Below are positions 35,960 through 48,800 of a stretch of DNA of 64,000 nucleotides, in pieces. The notes beneath the pieces were generated by a model that was not told the DNA's origin, did not search any database, and was given only the letters and a program-made list of their open reading frames with translations. The DNA is from Amphiura filiformis (taxonomy: Eukaryota; Echinodermata; Ophiuroidea; Amphilepidida; Amphiuridae). The translations under genes were made by a program, and so were the position numbers. The stretch covers positions 41,432,990 to 41,496,989 of the forward strand of contig NC_092637.1 in assembly GCF_039555335.1 (NCBI RefSeq), written 5' to 3'. The stretch's first letter is position 1. Every line of letters starts with the position of its first letter.

Positions 35960-36740
35960 GGGGAGTATTTCCATGAGATTGGGAAAAATAATTTTTGATA
36001 CAAAAAGGTTCGAAAAGTAGTCAAATTAAGCATTTTTTTAACAATTTGAAAAAAAAATAATGTAATTTTGTAGATATTAGAGAATAAATCGGCTCTTCTG
36101 GTGGCCCCAATTGGATGAGAGTGAGTTAAACAATAGGGTCAATGTCGCCACATATCCATATTCACAGTGATTGCCACCCCATGATAGCAGTGGCATTGGG
36201 AGAGGGGAGGTTGAAGTGGAGCACAATTTCTCATTCACACTCGGAATAACTTTCTTTAAAAAAATTGAAACACAATTGTCATAATTATTCAAGCTAAAAT
36301 GGTCAAATATGATATTAAAAGAAGCAAATGTGCGCAAAGCGCGCAAAACTGTGCATTGTTTTGGCCAAAATGGTGAAATATGAGCGTAATTTGGTCAGAA
36401 ACATATAGCACAATTTGCAGTAATGGAAGGTGTGATTGAATGTGCACTTCCCCTGCTCGATTATTTGATGGATTCGTAAAACAAATGTGTGTTGTTCGCC
36501 CCACCCCGCTGAAGATGGCGGGTGGGAGTAGAACCAGTATGTGGTATTTTGTTCTGAGTTTTATTATTGTATTTAATCAGTAATACTGATTACCTACAAC
36601 TATTTTTCCTATCATTGTTATCGTCATTTCTTTTATTAATTTATTTTGTTTTTGATTTTGTTATTGTTTAATTCCTTTTGTGTGTTTTTTTCACTTCAAT
36701 CAGATTAACAAAATCAGTAACTTGCTTTCTTTGTTTATCA
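35960..36740. other. Upstream region of the EGF-LU gene
   Basis: No core promoter can be named. The last 60 bases (36680-36741) look like an intron end (T/C-rich, TTTATCAG), so the transcription start is probably further upstream. Confidence 0.4.
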
Positions 36741-36746
36741 GGTCCA

Positions 36747-36822
36747 ATGGCTACGTCAGTGATACTTATATTGACTCTAGTCTTAGCTGGCTACGTTCAA
36801 GGACAGCTCGGCAATTACGATA
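36747..36822 (+). CDS. Exon 1: signal peptide
   Basis: ATG at 36747 opens MATSVILILTLVLAGYVQG, a textbook signal peptide with probable cleavage before QLGNYD. The exon ends at the donor A|GTAAGT, leaving phase 1. A polypyrimidine-AG (TTTGTTTATCAG) ends at 36741, five bases before the ATG, so this exon probably begins at 36742 and is preceded by an unseen 5'UTR exon and promoter upstream. The start is chosen because it is the only Met that gives a signal peptide in the frame joining exon 2. Confidence 0.8.
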
Positions 36823-39800
36823 GTAAGTATGATTGTTGATAAGAATCTGTTTGTCTGTCTGTTGAACAGATCCGCATTAATACGCATGCGTGTGGTTCCT
36901 TTGTTTCCTGCATTATTTTTTATGTTATTTATATCAATTTGTCCAAGAGACCAGGTGAAAGCCTATTAGGGCGAATTTCTCGATATGAGTCTTATTAAGC
37001 CTTAGGCTTAAGGTGGCCTTGAGGCTACTAAGCCTAGCCCGCTCTTGAAGCCCGAGTCTTAACTGTAGCCGGATTTCTTGAACGCAAATTCAACCTGGTC
37101 TTAGTGGCCTTGCAGGCTTAACGCTTCCATTTCTACCAGCGACTTAATTGTATAGGCAGTTGGAGGTAGATGTGCATAAGCTGTTGTCCTTCCCGTTTTA
37201 CCGTACTAACAAGCTAACAAGGTTACCAGCGCAAAGACTAGCCTAGACCGTCGGTCTTGTGCTTGGGCTTACAAAGTACACAACTTGACAGTATTTTTCT
37301 GTTTTTGTGTCTTTTATGTATTATTTTATTTCCACTTTACTTTATTATGAGTCTTGCTTGCATTAATGATACTTCTATACTTTTTACTCGACACATTAAT
37401 TTTTCTTTACATTTCAAAAGGGTCAAACTGCAAGCCTACAGAAAAGGAAACTTTGATTCCCCTAAAAGTAGGCCTAAAGCAAAAATTGTTTCACACTTCA
37501 AACAAATCATACGCATGTTTGTCAAAAGTAAAACATTATTAATAAGGATAATTGTGGTGCAAAAACAAAAACATAACTATTTCACAACCATCGTGCGTGC
37601 TATCTACTGCTGATATTTTCATGTTCTATTTGCGAATTTAGCATGAGTGATGATGATGATGATGATGATCAGGGGCGGCGGAACGATTTTGAAAGTGGGG
37701 GGGGCAGTCAGGGTGATGTAAAAATTGAAATAATGGCCGCGAAGCAGGGGGGTGTCTGATGTGCCCCCCCCCTCAGAAGTGAGAAACTTTTGCAAAATGA
37801 AGGCCCAATTGAAACCATTTGATGGACTATGTTAGTACTATTATGGTGTACAATTTATTTGAGTTTGAAAAAGCCGAAAATTGGTGAAATGAAGCTATTA
37901 AAGTTCTCACTATTAATTATTACTGTAAACATTAAGTGTTGGGTGTCCAAAGCAGAAAAAAGGGCGAAAGCAGGGGAGCCTGAAGTGAGAAACTTTTGCA
38001 AACTGAAGGCCCAATTAAAGTCATTTGTTGGACCATTCTGGCACTATTATTGTGTACAATTTTAGTTTGAAAAATCTGAAAATGGGCTAAATGAAGGCCC
38101 AAATTGATGCCATTCATGGGCAAGTTTTCACTATTATTGTATAAATTATTGCTTTTAGTGTTGGGTGTCCAAAGCAGAAGCGAAAAGGGGAATTTGTTTA
38201 TCCATAGACCTACACACCGTGTATTAAGTTTAACACAGGGGAGTTGGAAAATTTTGCAAAATGAAGGACCAATTGATGCCATTTCTTGCATAATTTTTAC
38301 ACTTTTTTAAAGCATGTTAAGGGTCTAGAATAGAGATTTATGGATTAAAGGGGGGGGGGGGGCAGACCCCCGGTCAAAAAAGTGGAGGGCCACTGCCCCC
38401 CCGGCCCTGCAGGGCCAAGAAAAGCTGCTGTAAGCCTGGCCTAACAGGCTTGCGTAGACTACGGCTACAGAAGACTAATTTCGAGAAATGAAAATTTTAC
38501 CGAAGCCTGGGGCTAATCCTACAAGCCTGGCCCACAGGCTTATGAAGCCTCGAGGCTATGGTAGCTGTGCTTCGGGGGACGTGTTTTTAGTTAAGCCTGG
38601 TCTTACGACCTCTTAAGCCTTGAGGCTAGACTAGCCAACTGCTAAGCCACCCGTCGAGAAATTCGCCCTTAGTGCCTAAGCATTCAAGCTAGTCCGAAAC
38701 TGACAACCACTGCGCTCGTCTGAGATTGAAAACAACTGCGCTAGTCCGAATCAAGAAAACATATTCGGACCAGCGCAGTGTTTCCCAGATTCAGACCGAA
38801 GCATATTTAATGAATTGTAATTCAGCTTGTTCCTTCTCACACTCACTTTGCCTCCCAATTCCAAAATGTGGCTTGCACGAAAGAATGTGGATGCACATAC
38901 CCCAAATACCCCCGTCTTGGTTTCTTTCCCTCCAGTTTCTATGTTAAAATTGACAATTGAAAATCATATCAATCATGAGGGCTATACACTCCTCCCTGAA
39001 GTGCTTCAGCAATTATATTGTTGGTCTTCATGGCTGATATTGCTTGACTACTTCTTCACAATTTGGCGGCTCAGTGATAAAAGGAAGACCCTCATTTTAA
39101 GGAGTGAGCTGAAATATTAGTTCAATTCCTCAAGCAGTTCATTATCACTGGCAGGGGCTGATCCACCCCTCTCTTTCACCTTCACATCTTGCCTTGAATT
39201 CCTCCCAGAAAGCGAGTGAATGATTTACCATCACATCAGCCCGATTTAGGTATTCCATCTGTTTGTTGAATTGAGTGTACAGCAAGCTCATCATCAGATT
39301 TGTACGTTTCTGTATTTGTGCGTTTTTGTAAGTTTTACCATCTTTCTCTAGATTGACGAGCCATAGATACGGAGTCACCTATGATATTTGAAGACCTGAG
39401 CGCAAGAAGACCGTATGTCCATTTGGCCTTTTGAGATATGATCGTTTAAACTTAAAAATAAGATAATTTGGAAACCAAAAAAAGCCATCATATTGATACT
39501 TCTCAGGTACATGTGTATAGGCAAGAAGAATCATTTTGTATATCAATTAAATAAATATTTGTTCAATTTTAAAACAACCTTTAAAAAGGTTGTTTTAAGA
39601 TTTGACCTCAGATGACCTTTAACCGGAAGTGACCCTCTAACTCATTAACCGAGCTCAAAATGTATGATAAAATATACATTTTCGTAATCATTGTGATGAG
39701 ACGAGTAATTTGACATGTCTCTTGACGACATTCGGCAATTTTTAATTTTTGTCGTCTCTTGAGGGGGCCAAAATGTCAACCAAAAAAATGTCGAAATGTT

Positions 39801-42800
39801 TGTCTTCATCAAATAACTTCAAAACCACCTGTAACTCAATTTCTTCAAAAGTGGACTTACAGTCTTCTTGCTCTCAGGTCTTGTAAGTATTGAAAAAAAA
39901 AAGCCAAACAAAAACAAAACACTCACACAAAATGTATTTCTTATATTCCTATATACGAGTATTTGATATATTTTTCTACAGGTGGTGATGAATGTGTTGT
40001 TAACTGTGTCGCGGCAAATGCTGGTTGCTTTGGGGGCTTTGGCGTATTTAGATGTGGCTGTTCTAGCGGTTACAGTGTAGATGGATCAATTTGCACAGGT
40101 TAGTCTATTTTCCTGTGTAATCTTGGGAAACTAGCATCCTATATAATTTATGTGAATCCTATGTTTATTTGAATTGCTATGTCAGGAAGAACATTTTGAG
40201 ACCATTTTGATAGAAATCAGACCATGTTTTTTTTTTTTTTTCGCTGTGGAGGTAAAAAAAAAGTTAATCACACATAGGTCAAACTAAACTTTTCCTGAAT
40301 CCTCATTACGCGAAGAATGCATTGGTATAGTTGTTATTACAATCTGAGCATTTCCCCCATGTGAACGATGACCCTATTTTAAATGGGTTCCATATTTTTG
40401 GACCTGTTCTAATCTGAATCATAGTAACCCACAGAATCTACATGGCTAGTCTTGTGCTTTTGTCCACTCTGTCCCCTTAATTTTGTTACCCTGTCCGACT
40501 ACTTTGGGTGGTGATAACTGTAATTCAAATGGTGTTTCTATTATTTCCTTTGGGTCATTCACGCGTATATGCAATGCCGGCTATAGTGGACAAACTTCCT
40601 TTAAAGGAAAAACGTTCATGCCTGTATTAACAGGCCGTAGTGACACTCTCTTTTCAAAACGATTTGGGGCCATACTCCTTCGTGAATAATGTTGTTGTGG
40701 GGGGGGGTTAGCCAACGAGTCAGTTTTCCTTCCCAGGTACCATATTAAATACACCTGGGTGGAGAGAGACACTAGAAGTTAAGAGCCTTGCCTAAGGGCA
40801 CAACACGATAGCACCACCGCCGGGATACGAGCGCCCAACCCTCCGATTATGAGTGAGTCGTCATCTCCCGTACCGCTAGGCCACAACGCCCCCCCCCCCA
40901 TGGTATTTCCAAACTTTAGGTGGTTGTTTTATGGCGCATGCGGTGCAAACAATAATAGAGATTCCCATACGCCGTGATCGTACGCCCGTCTATTGAAAAC
41001 CACTCTCCTGTGACGGTGCCAGTTCGCTTATTTAGCCAGTATTAAATATTCTGCACATGCGAAAGTAACGTTAGGATTAGGGTTTGAATTAGGGTAGGAT
41101 AGGGTTAGTGATACATGTGTTAGGGTTTAGGGCTTAGGGTAGGGGTGGACTGGAGTCTAGGGTTAGATAATAACCGCTGACATTTGGTGTTTTTGTTTCA
41201 AAATCAAAACAAATGCAAAGTTGGATAATAATGTTTTTCATTAACCATGTCATTTGTATCTAGGAATGTGTATGACAGTTAAGGTCTTAAATGTGTACCC
41301 AACATTGGACAAAAAAGCTATAAAATATTTGATAAGCGAACATTTACCCATTGCTTTCATTTAACTTTATTTATATAAAATATTATGATATAATTTATCA
41401 TAATCGCATGATGATGATGACTATAATGATCATGATGATGATGATGATGATGATTATCATCATCATCATTATCACCATCTTCGTTGTCATTATCGATATC
41501 AACAATATTCTTTTTTGTAATGTCTTATTTCACACATTTTGTACAGACATAGATGAATGCTCATCGGATACTCATAATTGTATCGCAAATGCTAATTGCA
41601 CCAATACCGATGGTTCATTCATATGCACATGCGATGACGGTGACAGTGGAGATGGAGTAACATGCATAGGTTAGTCTATTTTGTATCATATTGCCGTTCT
41701 ATTTATTTCAAATAATTGTCCCGAATACGTGAGTTATATTACTTTTTTTTTGGAAATGGTCCATGGTCATATATACTGACAGCCCGAGGGATACACTAAC
41801 CACCGATCACAACAACAACAGATCCAGCGGTAGATCCAGTACCGCAAACGTATTTTCACTATGATAACTATTTTTCGTTTATCACCATTTTTTGTGATGG
41901 ATCAATAGCAACTGATAAATTAGCAAAGGCTATTTATTCAAGTGTTACTGAGCTTTCATGTTTCAGAGTACAAGAAACATAATAATTTTAACTTCTCTTT
42001 TGATCATATTTCAAAATGTGTTTTTCACCAAAATGTATCACTTGAGATTAGTGTGAATGTAATGCAATGCCGACTAGAGTGGAAAGATAGAGAGAGAGAG
42101 AGATGGTGTATCCTAGCTTATATTGCTATCATCATGTTCACGAATTATGACATAAAGATGATACGCTGTTAAAGGATAGGACACACCTTTCTTTACTACT
42201 TTTAAAAGTAATTAATTAATAATATTGTTTTTGCTCTACACTTGTAGGCTAAGTATTATGGTCAGTGTTACAGGTGTTAGGGTTTAGAGCAAAGGCAGGG
42301 TTGGACTGGAGTCTCCAATAACCTCTGACATTTTTCGTTTCATAATCAAAACAAATGTAAAGCTGGATAATAATGTTTTTGATTGACATGTGTATTTAGG
42401 AAAGTGTATCCAAGTTAAGATCTTAATGTACCCAACATCAACATCATCATTATCACCATATTAGTCGTTGTCATCATCGATATCCACAATATCATTATTT
42501 TATGTTAAAATGTCTTATTTCATACATTTTGTACAGAAATAAATGAATGTACATTTGGTACTCATAATTGTAACGCAAATGCTTATTGCACCAATACCGA
42601 TGGTTCATTCATGTGTACATGTAATGCCGGTTATAGTGGAGATGGAGTAGCATGCGCAGGTTAGTATATTTTGTATCATATTGCCATTCTATTTATTTCA
42701 AATAATTGTTCCGTGAGTTAAATTACCTTTTTTTGGAAATGGTCCATGGTTTATATACTGACAGCCCGAGGGATACACTAACCACCGATCACAATGTTTT

Positions 42801-45800
42801 TCAACAACAGATCCAGCGGTAGATCCAGTAACGCAAGAAGTTTGATGAATTAAATGGCTTTTAAAAATTGAGTTTATCGCCAATTTTTGTGATGGGATCA
42901 ATAGCAACTGATAAATTAGCAAAGACTATATATTCAAGCGTTACCCAGTAAACACAAAACGTTTTCGACATCATTCGCAAAAGGTTATAAAATGTTGTGA
43001 GAAAACGTTTAAATGTCGGGTTATATAAAGGGTATATTAAGGGTATAAAACGTTTTCATAACATTGAAAAACATTTTTTGATAATCTACTGCCCAGCAAA
43101 CACAAAATGTTTTACAGAAAACGTTTAAATGTCGGGTTATATAAAGGGTATAAAAACGTTTTAATAACATTCCAAAAACATTTTGAAAACCTGATACAAA
43201 ACATTCTAAACAGAATGTTATTTTTGGGTTGAAAAAATATTTTGTGAAAAATGTTTGCCCAAAATATTTGCAATAACGTTTTAAATACGTTTTTATGACC
43301 TTTATATAACCCGACATTTATTAAAACGTTTTGAAGAAAACATTTTAAGAACATTTCTGTGTTTGCTGGGGGCAAATATTTTAACATAATGTTATTTAAG
43401 TGTTGACAAAATATTTGGCAAAAAATGTTTGCAAAAATAGTTTACAATAACATTTTTGAAAACATTTTGTTTGTCGTGTGTTTTCATACAAAACGTTTAA
43501 AAACGTTTTCATGACCTTTATATAACCCGACATTTTAATGTTATTAAAACGTTTTTACCTAAACCAAAAGCCAAAATATAACTTATTTAAAACGTTTTAA
43601 AAACGTTTTTGTGTTTGCTGGGTACTGAGCTTAGAAAACCAAACTAATTTCTAATTTGTTTCATTGCAAATTATTGTCAATGCTTGAAGTTATGTGTAGA
43701 AATTTGACCTGTTCCGTCACCGTTTTCGTTATATTTTTAAAGATATAGATGAGTGTACTATCGGTGATATAAACTGTCATTTTGGCCAAGATGCATGTAA
43801 CAATAGCTATGGTTCCTATGTATGTACTTGCCCGGATGGTTGGATCGGAGATGGCTTTATATGTGATGGTATGTATAATAGTTAAAGCACACTCATAGTG
43901 TATACATGAAATCTAAGCACTTTACTCGACCCAAATATACTTGCAATACGAGGGCCATTTCTTCACGTTATTATTTGGACGAAATCCCACATTGTCTGTC
44001 ATGTGTAAAATGTTGTATGTGCAATAGCTGAATTTTGTTATTTTGTAGCTCTGCTAGGGGGCAATATTTGTTGTAGAATATATATATATATATACTTGTT
44101 TTCACTCAAGCGTTATTGAGTTTTAATTGTATCGTGTCTAAAGAAACAATCAACTCTTTTGACCATACATAAAACTCTGTGTTTTTTACCTAAATATTTT
44201 CAACTTAGATTTGGGTGAATTGTTTTTTTGATCACTTTCATTTTTGGACAAAATTAAGGCCACTTTTCCAAACAAACTCAAAGAAAATGCAAAGTGTGTT
44301 GCAACGATGATTTTTAATTAACAAATCATTATCCATACAGGTTAAGCTGTATGGTTATGGTTAAGATTTGGGTAAGGTAGGGTAGTAATCGAATTAGGGT
44401 TATGGGTATGTCAGGGTTAGGTTAGGGTAGGTTAGGGTAGGGTAGGTATGAGGGGCAGAAGCTGGATTTTCCGTAATGGATTTATCTGTGGGGGTGCTCC
44501 CAACCTACTCATCTATACCTTTCACCTTTCACACTTTCTATACTCTTTTCTTGCTATAATTTTTTTTTATTTCGCAATCCAGTTAGCAAGGATAGGTGAG
44601 TTAAACTAGTTGGCTTGGTAGGATGGTTAACATCGGGTTTTGTCTAGGACAATGGGTTTGTCTTTAGTATAGGGTATACCGCCTAATCCCAGGGGTGATT
44701 ACCGACTGTAACATCATTCAGGGGTACAGGATATAGATCCCCAGTTTGTTGGGCACCTTCTTGTGTGTCACCCCCTGTAAACCGTGTTCAGTTATACTGT
44801 TTATAGATGCAGGAAGTGTGGACGCTAACTGGTATTGTGTCTATCCCTTTCATCTTTCCCTCTTTCTCCCCATCATGGAGTAAAGTAAAGTAAGTAACGT
44901 CTTGCAATCATGGTGAGGTAACCCCATTGACCCCTAGTGACAACACGCATCCTACCAGAGTGTCAGTATAAGGCAGTATTATGGAGTTCATATCCCATAG
45001 ACATCCAAGAGCGAATGAGAAGATATACCTTGCAACGGTCAATAGGGTGGTGCTGAGCAGGTCATCAACCTTCCATCACTGGCTAACTTTTTCCACAACC
45101 AGAGGCAAGCTACACTATATTGGTAGTTATTGGCTGCTGGATATCCGGAAACAAGCTGAATGAGGGCTGATCACCCGAAAACTACAAAAAAGAAGGCAAA
45201 TGAACGGCAGTTTATGACTGACTCTATGACGGACCAGGGGGGAACTCGGCACACCAACACGAACTGTTGGCCCAGATTCTTGTCGCTTGTATGCCTTCAA
45301 ACCTCTCACAATATCTACATATAATGTACGCACTCTATTTCAACAAGGAACAGCCCATCAACTTTTTATGGGATGTACATATGTCGGCGTCGACGTCATT
45401 GGGATACAAGAACATAGGCTTATTACCCTTAATCCAACAGAAGAACTTTGGTCAGATGATAGAAACTGGGTAATGGTGTATGTAAACTCATCTACAAATG
45501 CCTACAGAGAGTAGAAGTCATCACTGAGAGAATTCTATATGCAACATTTCATGGAAGTATATGCTCCTACTAAATGTTCATCATCTGCAGCACATGGCTG
45601 TTTGATGTGCATATAATTGACTTCATTATTAACTAAATGCAACCTATAGATGGCGCTATTTATCCTAAATCATATCTCTTTATTTGCAAGGGTTAGGTGA
45701 TTAATACCGCCATTAAAACAGCTGGAATAGATGAAACAAGCAACATATTTTATCAAACAATAAAAGGAATTTTTTGTATTAAACGCTTGAAAGAGTAATT

Positions 45801-48800
45801 TCCAGTAACTAAATAGCGCCACCAATTTTGTCATTAATAGATACATTTTATATCCGAAAAAGCTTTAAAAAATACCATATAAGTGAATAATTGTGTAAAA
45901 GAGGGGAAATTAAAGTTGAAAACGACTCAAAAAGCATCTGTATACATTAGCACGATATCACTTTTAGCTGTTTAAGCCTAAAAGTTGGTTGTACATGATG
46001 TTTTGTTTGAAAAACTAATAAATGATCCCATCAAAGCAAAGGAAGGTTTCTATACCTCTCTCTTAGACCATGTGGACCAAGTAAAGAAACATAACATCCA
46101 TCTAGTTCTTGGGAACTTGGGGATAGTCATGCTACTAACCCCCTTATTGTTGGTAGGCACTGTTTCCATGATTCACTAAATGAAAACCTGAGTGCAAGAA
46201 GACTGTAAGTCCACTTTTGACTTATTATTTGATGAAGACCAAAAAATTGATTTTTTTGACATTTGGCCCCCTCCCCATAGGGGTCACGTGATGGGTCAGG
46301 AGGGGTCAAAAATGAAAAAAAAATGTCCAATGTCGTCAATGTCGTCAAATTACCCGTCTCATTTTCTCACAACGATTTCGAAAATATAGGCCTATAATTT
46401 ATCATACATTTTGAGCTCGGTTAATGAGTTAGAGGGTCACTTCCGGTTAAAGGTCAACTGAGGTCAAATTGTAAAACGAAATTCAACAAACAAGGTGTCA
46501 AATTGCTCGTCTTTGCACATAGATTACCAATATGGTTAAATATTTCCAACATCTTTATTCAGCTTTGAGTTATAAGCTTTTGTTTCAATCCGAGCGCAAG
46601 AAGACCGTAAGTCCAAAAATGATAAATCGATCAATATTACAGATATTTACTTGGTTGATATACAAAATGATTCTTCGTGCCTATACCCATGTACCTAAGA
46701 AGTATCAATATTATGGCTTTTTTTTCTAAATTATCTTATTTTAGAAAGTTTAAACGATCATATCTCAAAATGCCAAATATGGACTTACGGTCTTCTTGCG
46801 CTCAGGTCTTCAAATGACAATGGTGAACGGCTAGTGAACTTGTGTCAGGAATACAACCTTCGACTTGCACAACCAATATTCCCTCATCCACGTTGCCGCC
46901 AGTGGACTTGGATGCACCCAGGTGAAACAAAACATTAATTGATCAACAGCAAGTGGATCAATTCTCTTCGGAACTGCCGTACCTACAATTCAGTAGAGCT
47001 GGACTCTGACCATCGCATTGTCAGCATTCTTTTAGTCACTAGCTTAAGAACAAGCAATGGAAAGCCGTTCAAGTGACCCAAGTTCAATTGGAGCAAGCTG
47101 CAGGATCCTGGCACAAGAGCATGATGGATGATGATTCCATAAACATCACAGAAAGATATGAGTCCTTTGAATCAACGGTAAGAGAAGTTGCAGATGAAGT
47201 GGTTGGTAAGAAAGAGCCCTGTAGCCTTCCAAGCTGGGATAAGGCTAGGAAGATATTTACTCTAAGCAAATCTCCACCATCGAGAGAAAAATGGAGAAAT
47301 TGAATATCAGCCTCAATGATTCTTACAATGTTGATGAGGCTGCTGCACTCAATAAACAGCTGGATGAGCTGAGAGCAGCTGATAAAACTGGGAACTATAC
47401 AGCTACTAGTAAAATTATCCAAACACTCTCCAGAAATGTGAAAGTCAAAAAGAGAGATGGCACAGCTCCTTCAAGTAAGTAATAAATAAGTTCTCGAGGA
47501 GTGGAAAGGTTTCATCAGTTTATTGCTCAACAATGACAGTGGTGTGGGTCTCACGGCTGTTTGATGTGATCATTTATTAGTTTTATTAGTTTGATCTATT
47601 TATGACAAAATTGGTGGCGCTATTTAGTTACTGAAAATTACATTTTTAAGCTTTTAATACGAACAATTTCTTTTATTTTTTGATGAAATATGATTATAAA
47701 ATTTCTTTGCTGCTTGTTTCACCTATTCCATCTGTTTTAAACGCAGTATTGATAACCTACCCCTTGCAAATTAAGAAATATGATTTAGGATAAATAGCGC
47801 CATCTATAGTTTGCATTTAGTTAATAATGAACCCAATTCTATATACATCAAACAACTACATGTACCCCTAGCAGCGCAAGAAGATCGCGCCATCTGTGAT
47901 GGCCCCCTACTCGTAAAGAGACCGTTATGGCAATTGCCACCATGAAAGCCAACGAAGCAGCAGCTTTAGATTGTGCCAATACAGCCGATGCCCTTCAGGG
48001 AGGTGACGATCAAATACTTGATGTCATTCATGCTTACACTACACTATCTCCACCACGCCAATGGATCACCAATGTTATTATCCCATTGCCAAAGCTAAGA
48101 AAGGTGACCTTTCTTTGATGACTAACTATAGAGGCATATCACTCGATGTCTACAACAAGATCCCTTTAAACCGCGTCCGGTCTCATGTAGATCCCTTGCA
48201 GAGAATCAACCAGGCTGGTTTCAGTCCAGGACGCCGCTGCGCACAGCAGATCCATATACCGAGAAGAATTATGGAAGGCTTTAAGGAATACCAGCTCCCC
48301 TTGATAGTTACCTTCGTTGACTTCAAGAAGGCCTTCGATTCCATCAACAAAACTGTAATGTTCTCAATATTGCGTCACTACGGCAGTGCAGTTATGGTTG
48401 ACGGAGGCATCTCTGAACCCTTCGATGTAACAACAGGAGTCGTGCAAGACGAAGTATTGGCTCCCTTTCTCTTTATTATCCTTGTTGACTACCTTTTGGC
48501 GTCTGGACCAGAATCCGGAGTTGTGACCTGTCCTCGTCGATCAAGATGATATCCTGCCAAATTGCTAAATGACCTGGACTTTGCTGCTGATATCGCTCTC
48601 CGAGTCTTCCACCCCGCGGGCCCAGTCTCAGCTCTCCAGGACCACGAATGCCGCAGCAGACCTAAAACAGATGACCATCAACTGTCAACCCCAGCCTCCT
48701 CTCCAAGCTAGACCCCATTAAGCATGTAACCGACTTAAGATGCCTAGGCTCCATGATGGGGTCCAGTACTAGCGATCTGAAGAGACGGAAAGCTCTTGCT

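Larger units (their letters stand above)
41080..42050 (+). repeat. Intragenic duplicated block, copy 1 (EGF exon 3 unit)
   Basis: Block containing a TTAGGG-like degenerate stretch, the words GGTGGACTGGAGTCT and CTGACATTT, a CAT/ATG microsatellite, EGF exon, intron with GAAATGGTCCATGGT, linker copy, and a tail ending TTACTGAGCTTTCATG...GAGTACAAGAAACAT. The same word order recurs at 42245-43640 and, dispersed, at 53110-53400 and 56615-57650. Confidence 0.75.
42245..43640 (+). repeat. Intragenic duplicated block, copy 2 (EGF exon 4 unit, interrupted by a MITE)
   Basis: Parallel to 41080-42050 throughout: TTAGGG-like stretch, exon, intron words, linker copy and the tail up to TTCAAGCGTTA, where the 678-bp MITE 42944-43621 interrupts it. 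Confidence 0.75.

Noticed and set aside
44380-44452. Interstitial telomere array
   Set aside because: TTAGGG-like words are irregular, and the stretch is repeated with the EGF exon blocks, so it is intronic low-complexity sequence.
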